From Vibrio renipiscarius (GTDB lineage: Bacteria; Pseudomonadota; Gammaproteobacteria; Enterobacterales; Vibrionaceae), in the NCBI RefSeq assembly GCF_000827885.1, contig NZ_JTKH01000003.1, positions 1 through 64,000 on the forward strand: DNA of 64,000 nt. Reading direction: 5' to 3'. The notes beneath the pieces are model-generated. The model ran no database searches. It worked only from the letters and a program-made list of their open reading frames with translations, and was not told the DNA's origin. The translations under genes were made by a program, and so were the position numbers. Shown one piece after another: positions 1 to 6,980 of the stretch. Within the stretch, counting starts at the first letter, position 1. Each line of letters begins with the position of its first letter.

Positions 1-667
1 GCTCTTCGCAGTAATCGATAAGAGTTTCTAAGTACTTAATATGATCTTGTGTTGTCTTGCTGCTGCGCTTGTATTTCTTAAGACGGAGTTGCATCTCAAA
101 TGCCTTGCAGTAGAGCTTGAGCATTTCCCATGCTGAGCCTTCACCCCAGTTACAAGTCATTCCATTAGGTTTGAGAATCGCTTCACGCCCTCGCCCCATA
201 GCTACAGAAGACATGCCACGAATAAATGAAAGCTCATTTTCACGGTCAACCATGTGGTTACGTGTCCAGTCGATAAGAGTTATTTCCGCGCCATTGCCTA
301 TGAGTGACGATGACTTACCATCCGGAGTTTGACGGTGATAAGCACGAGTGTTTTTAGTGAATGGCGGCAGGTCGTATTTTGCGAGAATGTGGTTATAAAT
401 TGCGATGCAATCATCGAGAGAAGTTAAACCAAAAAGATTATCCATGCGTTGCCAGCGGGACGGATTGCCCTCGACGCGGATACGATTGCCATTACAGCGA
501 ATAGTGAGTTTGGTACTAAATGAACCTTCAAGAATTTTTTGGTTAACGCTGGGAGGAAGCTTTTCGCCAGTTTCCATATCAACACGCTCAATAACATGAG
601 TGCCGACGAATGGAAGCCCACCGTCGGGATGATCTTGTTGAATGAAAAGTTGGTCAATAAAGAACAC
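1..667 (-). CDS. Filamentous phage replication initiation protein, RstA/gene II-like (partial)
   Basis: The reverse strand is open from a GTG at 667 through the left edge, so about 222 N-terminal residues are visible. The start FFIDQLFIQQDHPDGGLP and the later blocks RVEGNPSRWQRMDN and LIDWTRNH are of the kind seen in Phage_CRI/RstA replication proteins of CTXphi-type vibriophages, which nick the plus-strand origin for rolling-circle replication. GTG is chosen because the in-frame TGA lies five codons upstream and AGGG sits 8 nt before it. The divergent repressor gene and an attP-like site further right reproduce the CTXphi order attP, rstR, rstA. The catalytic region may lie outside the window. 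Family assignment is by recognition only. Confidence 0.82.
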   Translation of the reverse strand, partial: MFFIDQLFIQQDHPDGGLPFVGTHVIERVDMETGEKLPPSVNQKILEGSFSTKLTIRCNGNRIRVEGNPSRWQRMDNLFGLTSLDDCIAIYNHILAKYDLPPFTKNTRAYHRQTPDGKSSSLIGNGAEITLIDWTRNHMVDRENELSFIRGMSSVAMGRGREAILKPNGMTCNWGEGSAWEMLKLYCKAFEMQLRLKKYKRSSKTTQDHIKYLETLIDYCEE

Positions 668-776
668 TGGGAAACCCTGTCAAATACATTTTCGTACACC
701 TTAAAAGTACATGATAGTAAGTGTCAACAGTTTTGTGTATAAAGTAGGGGTTATAATTAAATAAAGGGATACCAAA
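668..776. promoter_or_regulatory. Divergent rstA/rstR promoter region
   Basis: The 109-bp gap between the divergent replication and repressor genes holds a TTGACA -35 element for the leftward gene (complement of 722-727) and a TATAAT -10 at 752-757 for the rightward gene. GTAC half-sites at 694-697 and 707-710 could be part of a repressor operator. In CTXphi the RstR repressor acts on exactly this kind of intergenic region. Operators here are inferred. Confidence 0.5.
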
Positions 777-1283
777 GTGGATAATGACATGCTGCAAGAT
801 GTACTTAGAAAGGCGCGTACTGAGCTTGGTTTGAAACAGAATGAAGTCGCGGAAATGGTTGGAGTAACCCAACAAACGTATTTAAAATGGGAAAATGGGA
901 AGTCTGAACCTAAGATAAGCCAAGCAGGAAAGCTAGCATCAGCTCTTAAGGTATCTGAAAAAGAACTATGCCAAGGTGAGTTTCACAAACAAAAAATGGA
1001 TACGTTAGAATTTATTAGAAAAGTAGAAACCCTATTGCAACACGTACCGCAATCTGAGTTTTTAATTGGGATACAGGAATACATACATGATGAAGAGGGT
1101 TTTATCGACTTTCTACGTAATGCATCAGATTACCCTTTTGAGCTCTTCAATATTGAAAAAATCGACAATGCTAGGTACATGTTAGAAATGGTAGAAAGCG
1201 GAGCTTTTAAGTTTGAAGACCCACGTACTAAAGAAATGTTTATTGAACAACAACAGAAAATAATCGCAGAAAAATCGAAATAG
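777..1283 (+). CDS. RstR-like phage repressor (XRE-family HTH)
   Basis: This 168-residue protein starts with a clear Cro/CI-type helix-turn-helix (about residues 8-63; LGLKQNEVAEMVGVTQQTY then KWENGKSEP). It is divergent from the phage replication gene, the place of RstR in CTXphi, where it keeps the prophage silent by repressing rstA. The C-terminal 100 residues are not recognised; the protein is longer than the roughly 110-residue RstR of classical CTXphi, so the immunity specificity is probably different. The GTG at 777 follows AAAGGGA with good spacing; an in-frame ATG at 789 is the alternative start. A rho-independent terminator follows at 1368. Confidence 0.85.
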   Translation: MDNDMLQDVLRKARTELGLKQNEVAEMVGVTQQTYLKWENGKSEPKISQAGKLASALKVSEKELCQGEFHKQKMDTLEFIRKVETLLQHVPQSEFLIGIQEYIHDEEGFIDFLRNASDYPFELFNIEKIDNARYMLEMVESGAFKFEDPRTKEMFIEQQQKIIAEKSK

Positions 1284-1316
1284 AAAACTAGTTTAAATTC
1301 CGGTTGTCCGGAGTTA

Positions 1317-1351
1317 GTTCGGGTGTAACAGGAACCCGAACCGCTTCGCGG
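1317..1351. repeat. Stem-loop pair in phage intergenic region
   Basis: GTTCGGGT (1317-1324) pairs perfectly with ACCCGAAC (1334-1341), followed at once by the short hairpin CCGCTTCGCGG (1341-1351). Filamentous phage intergenic regions carry such hairpins as origin or packaging elements; which role applies here is not known. Confidence 0.5.
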
Positions 1352-1367
1352 TGAAATCCGGCAGCCT

Positions 1368-1395
1368 AGGGCGTTCATTTTTGAGTGCCCTTTTC
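1368..1395 (+). terminator. Terminator after rstR-like gene
   Basis: AGGGCGTTCA (1368-1377), loop TTTT and TGAGTGCCCT (1382-1391) form a 10-bp stem with two G-U pairs, followed by TTTTCTTCG. It is 85 bp after the repressor stop codon. Confidence 0.65.
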
Positions 1396-1572
1396 TTCGT
1401 TTAAGCTCGTTCTTTGTCGGCAAATCGTGGCTGCGGTGTGTGCACCGTTGCTCGGGACTCGCAGCATGCCCACACACCCCATCCATGCTAATGCCAAACA
1501 ATGAATTGCGCTGACTAAAACAAAAAGCATCTTTGCAGGAAGGTGGTGTGTTTTTTCTTGAAGTGATTTGGA

Positions 1573-1740
1573 CTACTGACCGCGCCAGTTTGGAATGTCG
1601 AGGAAATGGCCTTTTGTGGGTGGCTTGGTGCCTCGTTCGCGCACGCGCTCTCTTATCCCTACGGGTTTAGATACGACGCAATAGAAAGCAAATATGAGAA
1701 CCATTCCAACAAGAAGCTGAACGCAAAAGAAAAAAATCAT
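1573..1740 (-). CDS. Small predicted membrane protein in phage intergenic region
   Basis: A 55-residue frame runs from ATG at 1740 to TAG at 1573. It begins MIFFFCVQLLVGMVLIFAFY, a single convincing membrane segment, and then becomes basic (residues VRERGTKPPTKGH) and ends NWRGQ. The motif TTGAGATGT before the ATG is a plausible ribosome-binding site. It is on the same strand as the phage replication gene, in the stretch between attP and rstR. I do not recognise the family. Membrane topology and placement suit a small phage protein, but the coding nature is inferred from frame composition alone. Confidence 0.4.
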   Translation of the reverse strand: MIFFFCVQLLVGMVLIFAFYCVVSKPVGIRERVRERGTKPPTKGHFLDIPNWRGQ

Positions 1741-2113
1741 ACATCTCAAAATTGAACATGGTAATATGACACTAGAAACGCAAAAAACACCATGTCGCTA
1801 GACATAGTGCATTTATTAGCATCACAAAGGAGAATTTCGCCCTTGTAATATATATATCATATCGTCTGAGAGTTACGAGATACTCTCAATCGTTTTCAAA
1901 CTGTACGCCGGCAAGCAATCTCAGTTTGAGTAAATTCACAACATTTACAGAGGTTTTCTTATGAAATACCCGTTTTTGCGCGATCTTGCAAAGTTCGCAA
2001 TTAAACAGTTTATCATTCAACTGTTTAAAAATTTCCCATATAACTAGAAATTTGACCTTTATAGTTATGTTTTGATTATACACCCAATGACGTTAGAGTC
2101 AATATCGTCCTCT
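1741..2113 (-). promoter_or_regulatory. Leftward promoter and inverted repeat in phage intergenic region
   Basis: On the reverse strand a TTGACT box and a TATAAT box are separated by 16 bp (about 2097 to 2070), a strong sigma70-type promoter pointing from attP toward the phage genes. Just downstream, TTAAACAGTT (2001-2010) and AACTGTTTAA (2019-2028) form a perfect 10-bp inverted repeat with an 8-nt loop. A 65-codon frame (1886-2083, GTG start) overlaps the promoter itself and I do not call it a gene. A smaller inverted repeat GAGAGT/ACTCTC is at about 1868-1887. The interval holds no supported gene. Confidence 0.45.
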
Positions 2114-2114
2114 T

Positions 2115-2228
2115 AGTGGCGCATTGTGCAGTTTATGTGTAAATGCGCCCTTTGGGCGGTCGCCAGTGCTAGCGCAATGGTACTGACCACTAAACATTCA
2201 ACATAAACTCATAACCATAATGCGCACT
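2115..2228. other. attP-like pair of inverted dif-like XerCD sites
   Basis: Forward strand, 2116-2143: a GTGGCGCATTG arm, the 6-bp centre TGCAGT and a TTATGTGTAAA arm. Reverse strand, 2228-2196: AGTGCGCATTA, identical to the XerC arm of Vibrio dif1 as I remember it, then an 11-bp centre and TTATGTTGAAT, one base from the dif1 XerD arm. Because the two are inverted and about 50 bp apart, a single strand can fold so that the arms pair and the unequal centres form a bubble. That is the known architecture of the CTXphi attP, which integrates as folded plus-strand DNA. Position beyond rstR also matches CTXphi ig-1. Confidence 0.7.
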
Positions 2229-2489
2229 TAAATATGGTGCTTTGAAAGGTCACATTTCTTATCTTTTCATTGATTTTTCTTGGTTTAACTATTCAGTCGT
2301 TGTTTAGCTTAATGCTATCAAAGTGCTTGTCATGATCATCCGATTACGGTTTGCACAATGCTTTTCTTTTCTCATGACTCGACAAGTTCAGCCTGCTCGC
2401 TGTTCTTGCGTTGTCTCGACTCGTTAAGCCGATTTGATTTACACAAGAATATGCTTAGTTATTTTGGTCATATCGAAAACGCCAATTTT

Positions 2490-2561
2490 CTATCTAACTA
2501 TCTAACTATCTAACTATCTAACTATCTAACTATCTAACTATCTAACTATCTAACTATCTAA
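2490..2561. repeat. 8-bp tandem repeat, 9 copies
   Basis: The unit CTATCTAA is repeated nine times without error and is followed by a partial CTA. It lies in noncoding DNA 260 bp from the attP-like site. Perfect copies suggest recent slippage and probable variation in copy number between isolates. Confidence 0.95.
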
Positions 2562-2852
2562 CTACGATGCTGATTGTTGATTCATCGTTCTCGCAAGGCA
2601 TTGTTCACACATAACCAATGTCTTGCGTAGAATTTTCGCTGTGCCTTGTCGTTCAATTTAAGTTTGAATCCACTATGTCGTTTACTGATGTTGAACTGAT
2701 TTTTTAGGTCTTCAATCTATGATATTTCTCGCTTTAACGGCTATCTCTATAGTTTTGTAAACTGGGTTATCTTGGTGAATCAGCCTAAACGACTCAGTTT
2801 TACTTAAAAATTGAGCTGTATGGACGCATTCATTGAGAATCCCCACCTGCTA

Positions 2853-2865
2853 GTGACGCTGTCAC
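2853..2865. promoter_or_regulatory. matS site (exact)
   Basis: GTGACGCTGTCAC matches the MatP-binding consensus GTGACRNYGTCAC at every fixed position. It lies in noncoding DNA about 1.3 kb from matP. Confidence 0.85.
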
Positions 2866-2953
2866 ACTTTTCTAAGCTAACCAAACGAAGGTGTTCTTCT
2901 TATTCAAGGCATCATTGTGTCGCGATTTATTGGTCCGCCTGCATGAATGCACG

Positions 2954-3268
2954 CTATGGTCGAATGTGCAGGCGTATTAGATTTGCCGGTGAATCATAAC
3001 GAAACTTACGGCCGATTTTTATGCCGCTTTTGCTGAGCTTACAAAGTTGATGATTTCCATTTGTTCTTACTGACTTAACGACTGCTGTTTTACCTTTATG
3101 CTTCATGGTAATAAAGAGATCGCAAAATCCCTCTACATCATGAGCTTTGGTGACTTTTTTCATCACTGAATGTTTGAGCTTTTTCGCGATGGGATTTCGT
3201 TCACTATCATCCATGGCAACGCTAGATGCATGAAAGAGTAATAACGAAATTAGAATTGATAGTCTCAT
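2954..3268 (-). CDS. Small secreted TolA C-terminal-domain-like protein
   Basis: The ATG at 3268 has a strong GGAGG 6 nt upstream and opens a 104-residue protein with a signal peptide (MRLSILISLLLFHASSVA, cleavage after SVA). The mature part resembles TolA domain III: a first Cys in FCDLFITM, a Gly ten residues on, then NGNHQLC with the second Cys, and the ending LIRLHIRP, comparable to the C-GD-LC pattern and final strand of E. coli TolA. The TolA membrane anchor and long helical domain are absent, so it would be a free periplasmic domain. TolA III is where Tol-dependent filamentous phages and colicins bind. The family call is by motif; the function is unknown. Confidence 0.55.
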   Translation of the reverse strand: MRLSILISLLLFHASSVAMDDSERNPIAKKLKHSVMKKVTKAHDVEGFCDLFITMKHKGKTAVVKSVRTNGNHQLCKLSKSGIKIGRKFRYDSPANLIRLHIRP

Positions 3269-3371
3269 GCGCACCTCCTCATTTAACATAATCAATATGT
3301 TTATGGATGAAAAGTTTGGTGCGCTGATCTTTGAATGCAGGATTCTTTCAATGTAATTGAGCGATAGCTAA

Positions 3372-3680
3372 CTACGCTTTTTTGTTTCCTTTCGACGCAA
3401 ATCCTTGATGAGGAAATACGTTTCTAATTCTCTGCTGTACTTTTTTAGGAACTGATTTAGAGAATGACAATTTGTGTCCTGTTCTTTGGCGATAAACTTT
3501 AAACTCACCATCAAACGGTTGATTTTCAGCAATCTCAAGCACATTGTGCTTAAACTTTGCCGGAAAATGCCCCTTACAGCTTTCAATATGCCCTGCTTTA
3601 AACGACACTTTGAGCGTGGGTCTATCAATGGCAACAAGCCAAAAAATAAGAATCGCGGCAATTATGACGACATATATCAT
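3372..3680 (-). CDS. DUF3634 family membrane-anchored protein
   Basis: A 102-residue protein with one N-terminal membrane segment (about residues 2-18, IYVVIIAAILIFWLVAID) followed by a basic domain ending RNVFPHQGFASKGNKKA. The pattern, including KGHFPAKFKHN and KVYRQRTG, is that of the DUF3634 family common in Vibrionaceae and Shewanella. No function is established. It lies 14 bp downstream of matP on the same strand and may be cotranscribed with it. Confidence 0.8.
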   Translation of the reverse strand: MIYVVIIAAILIFWLVAIDRPTLKVSFKAGHIESCKGHFPAKFKHNVLEIAENQPFDGEFKVYRQRTGHKLSFSKSVPKKVQQRIRNVFPHQGFASKGNKKA

Positions 3681-3693
3681 TCACTACACTCCT

Positions 3694-4143
3694 TTAATCA
3701 GCAAGCAGTTTACTTAAATCTTCTTTTAAGGTTGAAACCGTTTGTGAAGCCTTTTCACTGCGTGATGCTTCCGACAATAAATATTCGATCGCATCAGACA
3801 ATGTACAACCTAATTCACCCGCGCGATAAGACAGTTTTTCCCATACGCGATAATCTAAATCGATCGATTTCTTCTTAGTATGTATTTGTTCAGCATTGAA
3901 ATGGCGCTTACGCTTAGCGCGAATTGCTTGCTTTAATTTGTTATCGAGATCGAACGCCATGTTCTCTTCGATCCACTCTAAAACCTTATTTGGTTCATGT
4001 TCAAGTAGGCGCAGCTCTTCTACTGCCGTTTTCTCTTCACTGCTGTCAATATGGCGCGTTATTTTGTCGCCATCTTTCCACTTTTTAATGAGATATTTCC
4101 ACTTCCATCCACACTCTAGATTTTCAAGTTGTTGATATTTCAT
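3694..4143 (-). CDS. matP: Macrodomain Ter protein MatP
   Basis: The 149-residue protein aligns closely by eye with E. coli MatP from its first residues (MKYQQLENLECGWKWKYL) through RKRHFNAEQ and the DNA-binding KKSIDLDYRVWEKL, and ends with the leucine-rich tail used in tetramer bridging. MatP binds matS sites, condenses the Ter macrodomain, delays segregation of sister termini and, in E. coli, links them to the division machinery through ZapB. It is divergent from ycbZ, the same order as in E. coli. A one-mismatch matS-like sequence at 4169-4181 lies just upstream of the start and could allow autoregulation. Confidence 0.97.
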   Translation of the reverse strand: MKYQQLENLECGWKWKYLIKKWKDGDKITRHIDSSEEKTAVEELRLLEHEPNKVLEWIEENMAFDLDNKLKQAIRAKRKRHFNAEQIHTKKKSIDLDYRVWEKLSYRAGELGCTLSDAIEYLLSEASRSEKASQTVSTLKEDLSKLLAD

Positions 4144-4168
4144 TTTTAATCATCCAATACATACTTGG

Positions 4169-4181
4169 GTGACAGCGTAAC
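4169..4181. promoter_or_regulatory. matS-like sequence upstream of matP (one mismatch)
   Basis: GTGACAGCGTAAC differs from the matS consensus only in the second arm (GTAAC for GTCAC). It is 26 bp before the matP start codon. Binding is uncertain. Confidence 0.35.
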
Positions 4182-4328
4182 CCATACTCGATGATTTCTC
4201 AATTGAGAACTCTACAATTATCGACTCAGATCTATTATCGTCCATGTCGAATAGTCGCAGTAACCGCTATAACAGTCGCGACTTTTTCTATATACTTTCT
4301 ACCCTTTTCTAGTAACTGAAAGTAGCTA

Positions 4329-5972
4329 ATGATCCAAGAAAAATGGCAAGCCGTCACGCCACAATATAACGAATACAACGATTATATCGATAACGTTGCT
4401 TCTCTTCCTCTTATCAACTTTGGTGAAGCACAGCCTAGACTTTCAAAAACAGTAGAAACATTTACTCAACTCGCCGGCCTAAATAAATTTTTAGTGCTCA
4501 ATGTTCCCGACAATGCATTTTATCGTTCTCTGCTAGAACAAGTCGTCATTGAAAAAACGGAAAGTAAAGTTCTACTGACAGAATCACTTGATACCAAAAC
4601 CTTGTTTGGAACTTACAGTGCAGATCACGACGGGAATCTCACTGTTCGTAAACCAGGTTTACTAGAAATCGCCGACAATGGTTTTATCATCTTACCGATC
4701 AATGTCCTTTTAGCGAATCCAGCCAGTTGGCCTGCTCTAAAGGCTGCTGTGCTTACCCATACTGCGCAAGCTATCAATTCAAATCCGACGAAACCGGCGA
4801 ACATCGAACCTGCATACCCGGTAGCATGCAAAATTATTCTTGTTGGCGATCGTTCTCAAATTGCGGACTTAGAATATCTTGAGCCAGACTTGTATATGGG
4901 ATTAGCCCTGTACAGTGAGTTGGAACTTGAAATGGTGTTAACCGAAGACACGGTTCAACGCTACCTAGGCCACATCAGTTGGATATTGAACCATTTCGAG
5001 TTGCCACCTTTAACGCCTGAAGCCATTCACCGTTTAATGACCGCCGGTGCACGTTATTCTGAAGACCAACGTTACATGCCTTTAGATGTCATGTGGTATT
5101 TGAGTATTTTTAACGAAGCCGCGTTGAACTCGAATCAACAGGCGTTAACTGAACCCGATATTGATGGTGCGTTCGAAGCTAAATATTACCGTGAAGCTTA
5201 CTTACCTGAGCGTGCTCGTTCCGACATTCTTGATGGTCAAGTGATTATTGAAACACAAGGCGAATGTGTTGGCCAAGTGAATGGACTAACGGTCATTGAA
5301 GTGTCTGGCCATCCTCTCTCATATGGCGAACCTGCGCGTATTTCATGTGTGATTCATTTTGGTGATGGCGACATTTCGGATGTTGAACGCAAAGCGGAAC
5401 TGGGTGGTAACCTTCATGCCAAAGGCATGATGATTATGCAGGCATTTGTCGCTAGCGCCTTGAATCTTGAAGAGCCGTTACCCTATTCTGCTTCTGTTGT
5501 GTTTGAGCAATCGTACTGTGAAGTGGATGGCGATAGCGCCACGCTTGCCGAGCTTTGCTCATTCGTCAGCGCCCTATCAGAATATCCAATCAATCAACAA
5601 ATTGCGGTAACCGGTGCTGTTGACCAATTTGGTAAAGTGCAAGCGGTCGGTGGCTTGAATGAAAAAATTGAAGGCTTCTACCATGTATGTAAGCACCAAG
5701 GTTTCACTGGAAGCCAGGGTGTCATTTTACCTAAGTCAAACCTGAAGCATTTAGCACTGCATAAAGACGTAGTAGAAAGCATCAAAAACAATGAATTTCA
5801 TATTTGGTCTGTTGAAACCGTCGATCAAGCGATTCCGATTATCATGGGTCAACCTTTCCGTGGTGATGATGAAGATAGCGTGATCAGCAAAATAGCTCAA
5901 CGTATTGAAAACTTTGAAAGAGATGTGCGACCGCTTTCTATACTCGAACGCATCAAAAACTGCTTCGTTTAG
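4329..5972 (+). CDS. ycbZ: YcbZ-type Lon-family protease
   Basis: A 547-residue protein whose C-terminal third is a Lon (S16) proteolytic domain. Ser403 in DGDSATLAE and Lys446 in GGLNEKIEG are spaced 43 residues apart, as are Ser679 and Lys722 of E. coli Lon, and QFGKVQAVGG and GVILPKSN complete the fold. The N-terminal part has no clear Walker A motif, so the usual Lon ATPase looks degenerate. The gene sits between matP and fabA, as ycbZ does in E. coli. The function is poorly defined in any species; ATP-independent proteolysis is plausible. ATG at 4329 is used. Confidence 0.9.
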   Translation: MIQEKWQAVTPQYNEYNDYIDNVASLPLINFGEAQPRLSKTVETFTQLAGLNKFLVLNVPDNAFYRSLLEQVVIEKTESKVLLTESLDTKTLFGTYSADHDGNLTVRKPGLLEIADNGFIILPINVLLANPASWPALKAAVLTHTAQAINSNPTKPANIEPAYPVACKIILVGDRSQIADLEYLEPDLYMGLALYSELELEMVLTEDTVQRYLGHISWILNHFELPPLTPEAIHRLMTAGARYSEDQRYMPLDVMWYLSIFNEAALNSNQQALTEPDIDGAFEAKYYREAYLPERARSDILDGQVIIETQGECVGQVNGLTVIEVSGHPLSYGEPARISCVIHFGDGDISDVERKAELGGNLHAKGMMIMQAFVASALNLEEPLPYSASVVFEQSYCEVDGDSATLAELCSFVSALSEYPINQQIAVTGAVDQFGKVQAVGGLNEKIEGFYHVCKHQGFTGSQGVILPKSNLKHLALHKDVVESIKNNEFHIWSVETVDQAIPIIMGQPFRGDDEDSVISKIAQRIENFERDVRPLSILERIKNCFV

Positions 5973-5989
5973 GACTGATCGGACTTGTT
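5973..5989. promoter_or_regulatory. FadR operator upstream of fabA
   Basis: GACTGATCGGACTTGTT matches the FadR-binding sequence AACTGGTCGGACTTGTT at 15 of 17 positions. It overlaps the -35 hexamer (TTGTTT, 5985-5990) of a promoter whose -10 is TAATAT (6008-6013), the geometry of FadR activation of fabA in E. coli. Confidence 0.75.
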
Positions 5990-5990
5990 T

Positions 5991-6008
5991 AGCGTACACG
6001 TGTTCTCT
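5991..6008. promoter_or_regulatory. FabR operator upstream of fabA
   Basis: AGCGTACACGTGTTCTCT is an imperfect palindrome matching the FabR box known from enterobacterial fabA and fabB promoters. It fills the spacer between the -35 and -10 hexamers, so bound FabR would block polymerase. Confidence 0.7.
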
Positions 6009-6042
6009 AATATGCATGTATCAAAAATTGGAGTAATTGATA

Positions 6043-6561
6043 ATGCAAAATAGACGTGAATCCTACAATCGCGAAGATCTTATCGCATCGAGCCAAGGTG
6101 AACTATTTGGTGAGGGCTACCCTCAACTGCCAGCACCAAATATGTTAATGATGGATCGCATCACCAAAATGTCTGAAACAGAAGGCGATTTTGGTAAAGG
6201 CTTGATCTTAGCTGAACTGGATATTACTCCGGACTTGTGGTTTTTTGATTGCCACTTCCCTGGTGACCCAGTCATGCCAGGTTGTTTAGGATTGGATGCG
6301 ATGTGGCAATTAGTGGGCTTTTACCTTGGTTGGGTTGGCGGAAAAGGTAAAGGACGTGCACTGGGTGTTGGTGAAGTTAAATTCACAGGCCAAATATTAC
6401 CAACAGCAAAAAAAGTGACTTATGAAATCCACATGAAACGTGTCGTAAATCGTCGCTTAGTCATGGGACTCGCGGATGGTCGCGTACTTGTTGATGGTAA
6501 AGAGATTTACGTAGCAAAAGATTTAAAAGTGGGTCTTTTCCAAGATACCTCTGCATTCTAG
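6043..6561 (+). CDS. fabA: 3-hydroxydecanoyl-ACP dehydratase/isomerase
   Basis: FabA dehydrates 3-hydroxydecanoyl-ACP and isomerises the trans-2 product to cis-3-decenoyl-ACP, the branch point for unsaturated fatty acids in type II synthesis. The 172-residue product equals the E. coli length; catalytic His71 ([12 protein letters not shown]) and Asp85 (GLDAMWQL) are present, counting the initiator Met. ATG 6043 is chosen over an upstream TTG because GGAG lies 9 nt before it and the resulting N-terminus matches E. coli. FadR and FabR operators overlie the promoter. A terminator follows at 6577. Confidence 0.98.
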   Translation: MQNRRESYNREDLIASSQGELFGEGYPQLPAPNMLMMDRITKMSETEGDFGKGLILAELDITPDLWFFDCHFPGDPVMPGCLGLDAMWQLVGFYLGWVGGKGKGRALGVGEVKFTGQILPTAKKVTYEIHMKRVVNRRLVMGLADGRVLVDGKEIYVAKDLKVGLFQDTSAF

Positions 6562-6576
6562 AGATGATGATAATGA

Positions 6577-6605
6577 AGAGCGGCTCACTAGAGTCGCTTT
6601 TTTGT
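6577..6605 (+). terminator. fabA terminator
   Basis: AGCGGCTC (6579-6586), loop ACTA, GAGTCGCT (6591-6598) and a run of T form a rho-independent terminator 18 bp after the fabA stop. Confidence 0.8.
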
Positions 6606-6644
6606 TATGGCCAATACTAGTTATAGTGCGTTAGCTGTGCTGTA

Positions 6645-6664
6645 TAAAGCCCCTTTCGGGGCTA
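6645..6664 (-). terminator. rmf terminator
   Basis: AGCCCC (6648-6653), loop TTTC, GGGGCT (6658-6663); read on the reverse strand it is followed by TTTATA, a short U tract, about 30 bp after the rmf stop. Confidence 0.55.
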
Positions 6665-6695
6665 GAGTCCTTGAATCGGATTTGAAGAGAGAGTG

Positions 6696-6869
6696 TTATT
6701 TATATAGTCCAGACATTTTGTCATCTCTGGCATCACGCCAACCGCCAAGCCAGTATGAACGTGCATCCATCTGTTGATATGGGCAATTTTCGGTTGAACG
6801 GCCATTAAGGCCAGCCTTGTATCCTTGAGATTGCGCTCGTTCTAGGCGGTCACGCTTTTGTCTCTTCAT
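6696..6869 (-). CDS. rmf: Ribosome modulation factor
   Basis: A 57-residue protein starting MKRQKRDRLERAQSQGYKAG and containing CPYQQMDARSYWLGGWRDAR, nearly identical in pattern to E. coli RMF (55 residues). RMF dimerises 70S ribosomes into inactive 100S particles in stationary phase. The start at 6869 is set by homology and by AGGACGAC just upstream; the longer open frame to 6929 is not used. The neighbourhood fabA-rmf is conserved with E. coli. It has its own short transcription unit, bounded by terminators on both sides. Confidence 0.96.
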   Translation of the reverse strand: MKRQKRDRLERAQSQGYKAGLNGRSTENCPYQQMDARSYWLGGWRDARDDKMSGLYK

Positions 6870-6980
6870 AGTGTCGTCCTCATACAATAATGGTGTTCTT
6901 AACGTACTACTATTAAAACTGTGTGGCATTTTATTTTCACCACCATTAAAGAATCGACCAAAATGCTCAGTTTCTCAAGG

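Larger units (their letters stand above)
2229..2953. other. Noncoding stretch between prophage end and chromosomal genes
   Basis: No supported gene is seen. A 62-codon frame at 2811-2999 has no ribosome-binding site and contains a matS site. The stretch holds the 8-bp tandem repeat at 2490-2561, an inverted repeat CGCAAGGCATTG (2592-2603) with CAATGTCTTGCG (2616-2627), and the matS site at 2853-2865. Base composition and lack of frames suggest degraded or junction DNA left by repeated integrations at the terminus. Confidence 0.5.

Noticed and set aside
1130-1501. 123-codon reverse frame over the repressor gene
   Set aside because: It is the shadow of the HTH gene and crosses its terminator.
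1886-2083. 65-codon reverse frame in the phage intergenic region
   Set aside because: Its GTG start lies inside the TATAAT promoter and it has no ribosome-binding site or recognisable content.
2592-2627. 12-bp imperfect inverted repeat considered as an integron attC site
   Set aside because: It lacks the conserved attC end boxes and no integron cassette genes are near.
3281-3308. Reverse-strand TTATGTTAAAT, identical to the XerD arm of dif
   Set aside because: The other side of a 6-bp centre reads ATCCATAAACA, nothing like the XerC arm, so this is not a dif site.
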